Shown: positions 1-7,282 of the stretch, in pieces | How the letters are laid out: each line of letters begins with the position of its first letter | Numbering within the stretch: position 1 is the first letter of the stretch | NCBI GenBank assembly: GCA_963695445.1 | Contig: CAVOGV010000047.1 | Coordinates: 1 to 64,000, forward strand | DNA length: 64,000 nt | Direction: 5' to 3' | DNA from: Thiohalocapsa sp963695445 | GTDB lineage: Bacteria > Pseudomonadota > Gammaproteobacteria > Chromatiales > Chromatiaceae | The notes under the pieces: model-generated | What the model saw: only the letters and a program-made list of their open reading frames with translations | Told to the model about the DNA's origin: nothing | Databases searched by the model: none | Made by a program: the position numbers and the translations under genes

Positions 1-2
1 CG

Positions 3-74
3 GCCATCTATGTTTTTGAGAACGACTACTTTACCGGGCGCATCCTGGAAGTCGATGGCGGATTACGCCTTTAA
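3..74 (+). CDS. C-terminal end of a short-chain dehydrogenase/reductase (partial)
   Basis: Only the last 23 residues lie in the window, ending with the motif GRILEVDGGLRL before a TAA stop. A G-x-x-L-x-V-D-G-G ending is the usual C-terminus of classical SDR-fold NAD(P)H oxidoreductases, where it follows the last strand of the Rossmann fold. The substrate cannot be told from this fragment. Confidence 0.6.
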   Translation, partial: AIYVFENDYFTGRILEVDGGLRL

Positions 75-248
75 CACACTTTGATTCTAGCCCGGAAAAT
101 TCATACGAAGGGATAAAACTCGTTCAACCAATTGATAAAATAGGGGCTATACCAACAACGCTTCGGAAGAAGCTGAACGAGGTCTCCCATGCCCGAGCGT
201 GCCCCCGGAACAGCTTCGTTTTCCCCGGTCGCGTAGCGCTCCAGCCGG

Positions 249-479
249 CTATGCAGCTTCATGCAGTCGGGCCTCTAACTCGGCTCGAACGACCAAGAAA
301 TACCGATAGTCGTTGGCCCACTCGACCGCACGGGCATCGTCGCCGGCTTCGCCACGGGTGTATCGGGCAAAGAACTCCTCGGACTCGATACCGGCTTTCG
401 CCTCTTAGCGTGCCAAGCGCTTTGCGACCGCGATCAGCGCGTCTAGCGGCGAGTCGTACTGGATGCACTGTTTGCGCAC
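249..479 (-). pseudogene. TumA-like antitoxin with an in-frame stop codon
   Basis: Read from a GTG start behind a GAGGAG ribosome site, this frame gives 76 residues resembling small antitoxins of the TumA type: an N-terminal YDSPLDALIAVAKRLAR stretch, then EEFFARYTRGEAGDDA and VEWANDYRYFLVVRAELEARL. A TAA interrupts the frame after KRLAR, where the family usually has Tyr (TAC), so one base change explains it. No toxin of the TumE (DUF6516) type was found just upstream. The family name comes from memory of the pattern; the interrupted frame is directly visible. Confidence 0.55.
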
Positions 480-701
480 TGCCTGCTCCTCGCGGAAAAT
501 CCGGTTCTATGGGAGGTGTTGCGTGTCGCTTACCCTCAGAAAAATCAAGGTTTTTGCCTTTCCCAGGAGTAAGGCTTGGTCGCAGCGTACCACTTTGAGC
601 GACAGCAACGAGACCGCGAGCGGCGGAGGTCGAAGCGTCGACGGCGGCGGCATTGGCGGACGGGCCTTGGACGCGCTCGTGCCAGTCGCGCTGCGCCGAT
701 A

Positions 702-870
702 TCATGCGACAGCAACCGCACGATAGTGCATCAGGGTCAGGATGGCGACGCCATCGCCGGTTATGTTATCGATGATCCGGTACGGGCGATCCAACGGGCG
801 CAGTCGGAGCTGGGGAATCGCTTCTCGCCGGGAACTGCGCAAGCGGGGTCGACCTCGGAAGGACGTCGAG
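702..870 (-). pseudogene. C-terminal remnant of a RelE/ParE-like toxin
   Basis: The frame ends in PYRIIDNITGDGVAILTLMHYRA, close to the last beta strands of RelE/ParE toxins (PYRIIY...V.IL.V.H.R). Upstream sequence in this frame no longer looks like the family and lacks a credible start. This is best taken as a decayed toxin tail. The assignment rests on about 25 residues and is tentative. Confidence 0.35.
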
Positions 871-1085
871 TACGGGGCTGACGGATATGCAGGGAAGGGG
901 GATTTGCCTTTTGTGAAATAATTTAGCCTGGCTCTTTTTCCCTGGCCCCTTTTCCCGCTACCATGGCCAGCAGGAGTTTGACTTCTACAACCATTACTAC
1001 GGCAACGACCATAAGACATAGCGGTAGCTTGAGCTCGGCTCTATGCTACCTGCGAGAAGCATCGTTGAGAAAGAGGAAGGAACTC

Positions 1086-1319
1086 ATGGACCATGATCAA
1101 GCGTTGAGCGCACTCCACGTCGGAGATCTCGTCGAGGCTATCGTCAAGCCCGCGGACGATGCAAACGGCTGGGTTCTGGTGTTCGTTAATCGGTCGGGAG
1201 AACAAGTTAGGTACTCTGGACACACGGGCACGGAGAAGGTCTATCACACCCTCGACCATGCGACGGAGATCGCCCAGGAACTCGGATTCCGCACGATTCG
1301 CGTCGAAGAGGACTTCTGA
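1086..1319 (+). CDS. small hypothetical protein
   Basis: Encodes 77 residues from an ATG preceded by a purine-rich ribosome site (GAAAGAGGAAGGAA). The protein is soluble and acidic, with an alternating hydrophobic pattern (NGWVLVFVNRSGEQV) that suggests a small beta-rich domain followed by a helix (TLDHATEIAQELG). I do not recognise the family. It lies among decayed toxin-antitoxin genes and is followed by a strong hairpin, which supports a real transcription unit. Confidence 0.5.
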   Translation: MDHDQALSALHVGDLVEAIVKPADDANGWVLVFVNRSGEQVRYSGHTGTEKVYHTLDHATEIAQELGFRTIRVEEDF

Positions 1320-1322
1320 ACG

Positions 1323-1344
1323 ATCTGTCGCTAATGCGACAGAT
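1323..1344. terminator. perfect 9-bp hairpin after the small gene
   Basis: ATCTGTCGC and GCGACAGAT form a perfect inverted repeat around a TAAT loop, four bases after the upstream stop codon. There is no T-tract, so it may stabilise the 3' end rather than act as a classical intrinsic terminator. Confidence 0.45.
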
Positions 1345-1454
1345 GTTGGAGGTCGGGGGGTTATTCCGACACCGGCCAGGAAGAAACATCATTCCTTCGG
1401 TTTCCATCGGCAGCAATATTCGACAAACCGGACATTGAATCCCGGAGCATCCAA

Positions 1455-1516
1455 GTGACTGGTAGCGGGTTCAGTAGTCTGCTGCACGAAGCGCTCTCGT
1501 TGGGCTAGTCTTGAGG
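1455..1516 (+). repeat. 62-bp direct repeat, copy 1
   Basis: This segment matches 7182..7243 at 58 of 62 positions, in the same orientation. The second copy lies immediately upstream of katG. Here the repeat is followed at once by the 3' end of the broken REP-associated transposase. Together the two copies bracket about 5.7 kb of accessory genes. Confidence 0.85.
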
Positions 1517-1548
1517 AATTACGGTGAATTACGGTTACACTTTACCAT

Positions 1549-2099
1549 TTACATTAATTTCAGTTGTCCCGGGTAATTCTTCTTGGAAGGGGGTCGGCCA
1601 GGCTTGCCTGGACGCAGAGTTCGGCCAAGTCGTCTCTCAAGTTCGGCGAGCTCGTGGTCACCCATCAATGGTCGCCCGATGGTTTGACCCTTCGTGAGAG
1701 CGGCAACTCGTTCAGTATCCGCTGGCAACTCCAACAATTCTGCAGAACCTTCGACGCGTTCCAGCAGGGGACGAACAGTAACCAAACCATCGTCTTGGCG
1801 CCGCAGATGTGCCGGCGCGCTAGACCAAGGCCAATCGGCTGCCGTCGCAGCGAGTTTCGCCTTGACGGGATTCATAGCCACGTAGCGGAAAGCTGCCATC
1901 AATTGCGCTTCATCCATTGCCACGCAGCCAAACCTCCCTTGAAACAAATGAGCTGTTACCCGCAATCGCGCGTTCGCGCGTTGATGTACCCGCTATATAG
2001 CGACGATGCGTTTCGCCGACGGCGCGGGATAGCCCGGTCTCGTCTGCGGGTAGGAGAATCAAGTGATGATGCAATGCATATGGCGGAACCGCCTGCAGT
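1549..2099 (-). pseudogene. REP-associated tyrosine transposase (RAYT/IS200-like), broken
   Basis: The C-terminal part is well preserved: HLFQGRFGCVAMDEAQL, AAFRYVAMNPVKAKL and WPWSSAPAHL are typical of Y1 transposases that act on REP sequences. Upstream, in another frame, ALHHHLILLPADETGL and AVGETHRRY correspond to the HUH metal-binding and catalytic helix region, so there is a frameshift near 1965. The N-terminal third is missing where the frame runs into the neighbouring toxin gene. A short direct repeat (ATTACGGTGAATTACGGTTA) sits just past its 3' end. Confidence 0.75.
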
Positions 2100-2101
2100 G
2101 T

Positions 2102-2458
2102 TCAGTCCTGTGCGAACGACCTATCGCCAATCTCAACGACGGCCTCTCCACTCCCGAGGAGCGCAAGCGCCTCGGGAAAAAGTTCTCGAAACACCGCCTC
2201 CAAGCGGCGATTGGTCAGGTTACCGCAGGTGACCCAAAGCACCTGCGGCGGGGTGCCCAGACGCAGGACGAGGTCCACGAAATCGCTGTCTTTGCTGACA
2301 ATGACGGTGTCCGCTTGGGAGCGCGCTGCATCGAAGATATCCCGATCCTCGGCGTCCCGGAGGCCAAGTTGTCGCGAAGCGCGCGCGTCTACGCCGAAGG
2401 ATCTTGAGATCCAACCCGCCAGAGAGGGCGGCAACTGGGCGTCAAGCCAAAGGATCAC
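2102..2458 (-). CDS. DUF5615 / PIN-like toxin
   Basis: Encodes 118 residues of the DUF5615 PIN-like family, the usual toxin partner of DUF433 antitoxins. Acidic residues of the PIN-like fold are visible: LWLDAQLP at the N-terminus (Asp in place), DIFDAAR, and VSKDSDF, where the paired Asp residues would bind metal for RNA cleavage. It starts with a GTG that overlaps the TGA stop of the upstream DUF433 gene, so the two are translationally coupled. It appears intact. Activity as an RNase is inferred from the family. Confidence 0.8.
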   Translation of the reverse strand: MILWLDAQLPPSLAGWISRSFGVDARASRQLGLRDAEDRDIFDAARSQADTVIVSKDSDFVDLVLRLGTPPQVLWVTCGNLTNRRLEAVFRELFPEALALLGSGEAVVEIGDRSFAQD

Positions 2459-2721
2459 GCCACCAGCCGCGCAATGTCGGCACGCCTGGCAGCGAAAAGC
2501 AGGCAGGCTTGGATGTCCTCGGTCTCCAAGTCAGGAAAATCGGACAAGATCTCGGCGGCACTGACACCCTGGGCGAGCATCTCGAGGATATCTGTGACCC
2601 GGATGCGCATGCCCCGGATACAGGGGCGACCGCCACACTGCCGAGGGTTGGTGGTGATTCGGGTTTCGAGTTGCTGCTTGTCCAAGACTAAGCTTGCTCC
2701 CGCAAGATGGGACCGAGACAT
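2455..2721 (-). CDS. DUF433 antitoxin
   Basis: Encodes 88 residues of the DUF433 family. The hallmark ITTNPRQCGGRPCIRGMRIRV is followed by a short helix-turn-helix (TDILEMLAQGVSAAEILSDFPDL) and a C-terminal region that probably contacts the toxin. It precedes and overlaps the DUF5615 toxin gene, the normal order of these modules. Translation could start at the ATG at 2721 or at a TTG about 12 codons later, closer to the family's usual start (DKQQLETRI). It probably represses its own operon. Confidence 0.8.
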   Translation of the reverse strand: MSRSHLAGASLVLDKQQLETRITTNPRQCGGRPCIRGMRIRVTDILEMLAQGVSAAEILSDFPDLETEDIQACLLFAARRADIARLVA

Positions 2722-2914
2722 CGGCCTGGTGCCCGACGATTATGCTGCAGCTTTCGATCGAGCGAAACCGGGACGGAAGCAGTCGTGACCACGCCGCGGC
2801 TGGTGATGGTGAGGGTAGCTTTCATCGCATGCAGAATAGCTGAAATACCGCGAAGAACGATTTCTGACCCTGCACGACTGATTCATGCTAGCGCTCCGGC
2901 GCAGCACGCAATGC

Positions 2915-3781
2915 TCACAGCGAAGTCTTGTTCTTCTCCCGCACCCGCAAATACAGCTCCTCCATCACCTCAATGAATGAGGCGTCTTTGTCCCAGAACG
3001 CTGGATAGTCGCCGCCCTTGCGGATCAGGATTGCCGGGAGTTCGGCGGGGCGCATGGCGGGGAGTTCGCGCGGTAGGCGCTTGGCGCCGTGCCAGAAGGC
3101 TTGGTAGTCGGGCGATGCGTTCGCGTGCTCGGGCCGGGTGAAGTAGCTGTCGGTGGCGAGCGGCTCCGGGGTGTCTGTGTCGGTGAGGCCGTGCAGGGCG
3201 TGGCCGAGCGGGGTTTGGCTCAAGGTGGCGCGCAGTTGCTCTCGGCTGAGGCCGCGCAGTTCGAACAGCAGGAAGGGGTCGTGGTCGAGTTGGCGGGCGA
3301 GGCGATAGTAGACGCCGGCGATGTGCTTGCAGGGGTTGGCGTAGTCGGGGCAGGAGCAGTCGGTGAGCTTGAAGTCCTGGCGATTGCGGGGTAGCAGTGA
3401 TTGCGTCGTGGTCTGGGTCTTGCCGGTCCCGATGCCGGTGCCAGCAAACGCCGACTCGATGTCGTCCGGCATCTCGTTCATCAACAGGCGTGCGACGAGG
3501 TCGGCGCGGCTGCCGATGTGGGCGATGGCGCGCGCCCAGTCTGCCTTCGCCAGCGGGGTCATCTGGATGCGGGTCTTGTACTTGGGCTCTTTGTAGACGC
3601 CGAAGTAGGGGTTGACGTTGCCGCGCACGGTGGCCGTGACCAGGCCGTTGGTTATGGCGAAGTCGAGGATGCGGCTGTCGCTGCTGTAGCCGCGCCCGCG
3701 TTGCAGGCGACCGCTGTCGGTGAAGCCTTCCAATGCCTCCAGGAAGCGGCTGCCCCACCAGGTTCTGCCTGGGTTGCTCAT
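2915..3781 (-). CDS. SWIM zinc finger protein
   Basis: Encodes 288 residues with a SWIM zinc finger CSCPDYANPCKH (C-x-C-x(n)-C-x-H) near residue 145, a fold used for DNA or protein contacts. The N-terminus (TWWGSRFLEALEGF, LQRGRGYS) matches the usual start of bacterial SWIM proteins that travel with SNF2 helicases. The gene starts 43 bp after the helicase gene and is probably co-transcribed with it. The cellular role of such pairs is not settled; chromatin-like remodelling, repair and defence have all been considered. Confidence 0.85.
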   Translation of the reverse strand: MSNPGRTWWGSRFLEALEGFTDSGRLQRGRGYSSDSRILDFAITNGLVTATVRGNVNPYFGVYKEPKYKTRIQMTPLAKADWARAIAHIGSRADLVARLLMNEMPDDIESAFAGTGIGTGKTQTTTQSLLPRNRQDFKLTDCSCPDYANPCKHIAGVYYRLARQLDHDPFLLFELRGLSREQLRATLSQTPLGHALHGLTDTDTPEPLATDSYFTRPEHANASPDYQAFWHGAKRLPRELPAMRPAELPAILIRKGGDYPAFWDKDASFIEVMEELYLRVREKNKTSL

Positions 3782-3824
3782 GGTCTTGATCGCCGTTTGG
3801 CCCGCCCACTCATCAACTTGGCCA

Positions 3825-6800
3825 TCAGCCCATCACCGCCTCGCGATTGAGGCGGATCAGGTCTTTGAAGCGGTCGTTGTCGAGTTGCGTCAGCCAGGAC
3901 TCGTCGCTGCCGATGATGGCGCCGGCCAGGGCCTTTTTGTCTTGGATCATGGCGTCGATGCGCTCTTCCAGCGTGCCGATGGTCACGAACTTGTGCACGA
4001 AGACGGTCTTTTGCTGGCCGATACGGTAGGCGCGGTCGCTGGCCTGGTCTTCCACCGCCGGGTTCCACCAGCGGTCGAAGTGGAAGACGTGGTTGGCACG
4101 GGTCAGGGTGATGCCGACGCCGCCAGCCTTCAGCGACAGCACAAACACCGATGGCTCGCCGTCCGGGTCCTGGAAGGCGTCGATCATCTGCTCGCGCCGG
4201 GCGCGGGAGGTGCCGCCGTGCAGATAGTAGGTGTTGTAGTGGCTGTCGCGGCGCAGGGTGCGTTCGAGCTGTTCGCCGATCTCGGTGAACTGGGAGAAGA
4301 TCAGCACGCTGTCGCCCTCGGCCATCACCTCTTCGAGCATCGCCTGTAGGCGTTCGAGCTTGTGCGAGCGCGCGGTGGTGAAGGCGCTGCCGTCTTGCAG
4401 GAACTGCGCCGGGTGGTTGCAGATCTGCTTCAGGCGCATCAGCGTGGAGAGCATCAGGCCCTGGCGTTCGATGCCGGATTTCTCCTCCAGCTGCTGTTCG
4501 ACGTCGCGCACCACGGACTCATACAGCGCCGCCTGCTCGCGGCTCAGGTTGCAGTAGGCGATGGCCTCGAGCTTGTCCGGCAGGTCGGCGATGATGGACT
4601 TGTCGGTCTTGACCCGGCGCAGGATGAAGGGCTCCACCAGGCGCTTGAGGATGGCGGTCTGCACCGGGTTGTTGTCGCGCTGCACCGGCAGCTCAAAGCG
4701 CTTGCGAAAGCGCGGCTGGGTGTCGAGATAGCCGGGATTGACGAAGTTGAAGATGGACCAGAGGTCGGTCAGCCGATTCTCCACCGGCGTGCCGGTCAGG
4801 GCCAGGCGGTGCCGGGATGGCAGCTTGAGCACGGCGCGGGTCTGGTCGGCCTTGGGGTTCTTGATGTTCTGCGCCTCGTCGAGCACCACGCGGTGCCAGT
4901 CGACGTCGGTGAGCAAGCGTTGGTCGCGCCGGACCAGGGCATAGGACGTGATGACCAGGTCATGCTCGGCGGCCTGTGCGCGAAACGCCTTGGTGTCCTG
5001 CTCGCGTTTCGCGCCATGATGAATCCAGGTGCTTAAGCCCGGCGCGAAGCGTTCGACCTCTTTCTGCCAGTTGCCGATGACCGAGGTGGGCGCAACCAAT
5101 AGGGTCGGCTGGATCGGGTCCGGTCCGGAGCGTTCCTGCAGCAGTCGGGCGATGACCTGCATGGTCTTGCCCAGCCCCATGTCGTCGGCCAGGCAGCCGT
5201 TCAGCCCCAGCCCCTCCAGAAACCCGAGCCAGGCCAGGCCGCGCTTCTGGTAGTCGCGAAGGTCGGCTTGCAGACCCACCGGGTTGTCGGCCGGCTGTAG
5301 TTGGCTCTGGTCGCGCAGCCGCTCCAGCATCGCGGCCAGGGCATCCTTGGGGTCGACCTCTAAGGCGTCGTCCTCGGCGGTGCGTTGCAGGATCTCCTGC
5401 AGGCTCATGCTCGGCGTCTCGCCGCCGTGCTCGCGCCAGAATTCGAGCATCTCCTGCATCTTGTCCCGATCCAGCTCGACCCATTGGCCGCGGAAGCGCA
5501 CCAGCGGGGTCTTTGCCTGGACGAGTTGCTGCCATTCCTCCGGGGTCAGGGTCTGGTCACCGATGGCCAGGTCGTAGCGGTACTGGATCAGATTGGACAG
5601 GTTGAAATGGCCGGCGCCGGGGCTGCTGCCGGTGGTTTTTCCTGCTTTGCCCGCGGACGGGCGCAGCCGCAGCTTGACGCGCTGGCGACCCTTGGGCGTC
5701 CACCAGGCCGGCACGATGACGTTGTAGCCGGCGTCTTCCAACACCCAGGCGGATTCCTTCAGGAAGTTGAATGCACCGTCCAGGTCCAACGCGACGGACT
5801 GGGGCTCGGCGCTGTCGAGTCCGCCCCAGAGCATCGGCACCATGCGCGCAGCGAGGCCGAGGTTCAGCAGCAGATATTGCTCGAAGTCGGCGCCGAAGCG
5901 GGCGCGATGCTGGGCTCGTTCTGATTCGGTTGCGGCCCAGTAGTCCGCCAGCGGCAATTGGTGGGAGGGATCATCCGCGGCGATGGCGACGAAGTGAAGG
6001 CGCCAAGTGTCCTCGTGGCTGTCGGGCCCTTTGCTGACTGGGCTGCTGGCTGGGTTGCCGTTTAGGTCATTGGTATCGTCATCGTCCGACGCCGGCTCGG
6101 CCAGCCGAAATCCCAAGCGAAAGGCCGTGTTCTGCTCGCTGCCTAAAATGCGCTCGCGCCATGCCTGCCACTGGCGCTGGAGTTCTAGTCCGGCCGCCGG
6201 CTCGTCGGCGGAAGGCGTCCAGCGGGCAGCGGCGGGTGTGGGCGCGAGGCAGGGCGCCAGCAGGGTATTGTCGACGCGCTTTTGGAATGTGGCGGCCCAT
6301 TTGGTCTGTCGGACCAACTGGTCGAGCAGTACCTCGGCGCAGTGCCGTAGCAGGCCGGTGGGCTCGAATGAGCCTTCTCCTCCAGCCGTTGCTTGCGCAT
6401 CCGGGCTGGCGCCGAGGCCGGCAGCGCAGGCCGCAGGCATGCGCTCCACCGCCTCTGCGATCAACGAATCATCGTCACACATCGCCCACTGCCAGGCGCC
6501 GTAGAACTCGGGGGCAGGCAGTTTGCGTTTGCCCTTGGACTTCGGCGGTTGCCTATACCGCAACGCCGGCAGGTATTGGTCGCGCAGCAGCCGTTGCTTC
6601 AGCGACTGCGTGAACCAGTACCAGAACAGGAAGTCGCCGCCGGGCTCCAGATCGTCGAAGCGGAAGGCGGCCAGATAGTGCAGATCGCTGACCTGCTTGA
6701 TGGGGCGCTCCAGCGGGATGCTGTCGACCTCCCAGGCTTGCAGGCTCGCGCCTGACAGATCCAGGGGCTCCGGCAGCGCCTTGGCAAGTTCGGGGCAAGG

Positions 6801-7055
6801 CAGCGGGCGCCCGCCTGCGGTCGGCAAACGTAACTGGCAGGGGACTGGTTTGAGGACCGTCGAGCCGTTCGCGAGCCCCAGCCCCTCGAGTAGTGCCGGC
6901 CAGTCCGATTGCGGCAACTGGGAGGGGTGCCTGGGCGGTGTCCGTTCCGGGTTGGCCGAATCACTCGGACCGGTCTCGCACCAAAGGTGCAGTTTGCCCG
7001 ACTGAACAAATTCGGTGCTTGTCTCCGGAAGCCAGAACGCGTGCAGCATCTTCAT
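3825..7055 (-). CDS. SNF2-family DEAD/DEAH helicase
   Basis: Encodes 1076 residues. The N-terminal half (about 1-570) is the poorly conserved extension found in bacterial SNF2 proteins paired with SWIM proteins. The motor follows: Walker A LADDMGLGKT near residue 620, Walker B VVLDEAQNIKNP near 720, motif III LALTGTPVENR, and motif VI region DQASDRAYRIGQQ near 1010. All helicase motifs look intact, so it should be an active ATP-dependent DNA translocase. It is divergent from katG, and its frame is unbroken over 3.2 kb, unlike many genes later in the window. Confidence 0.9.
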   Translation of the reverse strand: MKMLHAFWLPETSTEFVQSGKLHLWCETGPSDSANPERTPPRHPSQLPQSDWPALLEGLGLANGSTVLKPVPCQLRLPTAGGRPLPCPELAKALPEPLDLSGASLQAWEVDSIPLERPIKQVSDLHYLAAFRFDDLEPGGDFLFWYWFTQSLKQRLLRDQYLPALRYRQPPKSKGKRKLPAPEFYGAWQWAMCDDDSLIAEAVERMPAACAAGLGASPDAQATAGGEGSFEPTGLLRHCAEVLLDQLVRQTKWAATFQKRVDNTLLAPCLAPTPAAARWTPSADEPAAGLELQRQWQAWRERILGSEQNTAFRLGFRLAEPASDDDDTNDLNGNPASSPVSKGPDSHEDTWRLHFVAIAADDPSHQLPLADYWAATESERAQHRARFGADFEQYLLLNLGLAARMVPMLWGGLDSAEPQSVALDLDGAFNFLKESAWVLEDAGYNVIVPAWWTPKGRQRVKLRLRPSAGKAGKTTGSSPGAGHFNLSNLIQYRYDLAIGDQTLTPEEWQQLVQAKTPLVRFRGQWVELDRDKMQEMLEFWREHGGETPSMSLQEILQRTAEDDALEVDPKDALAAMLERLRDQSQLQPADNPVGLQADLRDYQKRGLAWLGFLEGLGLNGCLADDMGLGKTMQVIARLLQERSGPDPIQPTLLVAPTSVIGNWQKEVERFAPGLSTWIHHGAKREQDTKAFRAQAAEHDLVITSYALVRRDQRLLTDVDWHRVVLDEAQNIKNPKADQTRAVLKLPSRHRLALTGTPVENRLTDLWSIFNFVNPGYLDTQPRFRKRFELPVQRDNNPVQTAILKRLVEPFILRRVKTDKSIIADLPDKLEAIAYCNLSREQAALYESVVRDVEQQLEEKSGIERQGLMLSTLMRLKQICNHPAQFLQDGSAFTTARSHKLERLQAMLEEVMAEGDSVLIFSQFTEIGEQLERTLRRDSHYNTYYLHGGTSRARREQMIDAFQDPDGEPSVFVLSLKAGGVGITLTRANHVFHFDRWWNPAVEDQASDRAYRIGQQKTVFVHKFVTIGTLEERIDAMIQDKKALAGAIIGSDESWLTQLDNDRFKDLIRLNREAVMG

Positions 7056-7181
7056 GCTCGCTATTGCAGCGTTGGCCGTCCATCAAGTCAATCTGCGGTT
7101 CCAGTCCGATGGCTGATCCAGCCCCTGTCAAGACCTTCAGCTTGCTGCGGGGTCCCCGCGACAATCTGGCGGCGCGCAGAC

Positions 7182-7243
7182 GTGACTGCTAGCGGGTTCA
7201 GCAGTCTTCTGCACAAAGCGCTCTCGTTGGGCTAGTCTTGAGG
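7182..7243 (+). repeat. 62-bp direct repeat, copy 2 (katG leader)
   Basis: Same sequence as 1455..1516 with four differences. It ends 39 bp before the katG start codon and therefore lies in the katG leader or promoter region, between the divergent helicase and katG genes. Confidence 0.85.
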
Positions 7244-7282
7244 TTCAAGAACGTCAACCAACAAAGATGGGCGGAGAGAGAG

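Noticed and set aside
259..705. 148-residue minus-strand open frame
   Set aside because: No domain pattern, Arg/Pro-rich composition typical of GC-rich noise, and it overlaps the antitoxin pseudogene, which shows a real family pattern in another frame.
3089..3850. plus-strand frames opposite the SWIM gene
   Set aside because: Val/Gly/Arg-rich mirror images of the SWIM protein frame. The minus strand carries the zinc-finger motif.
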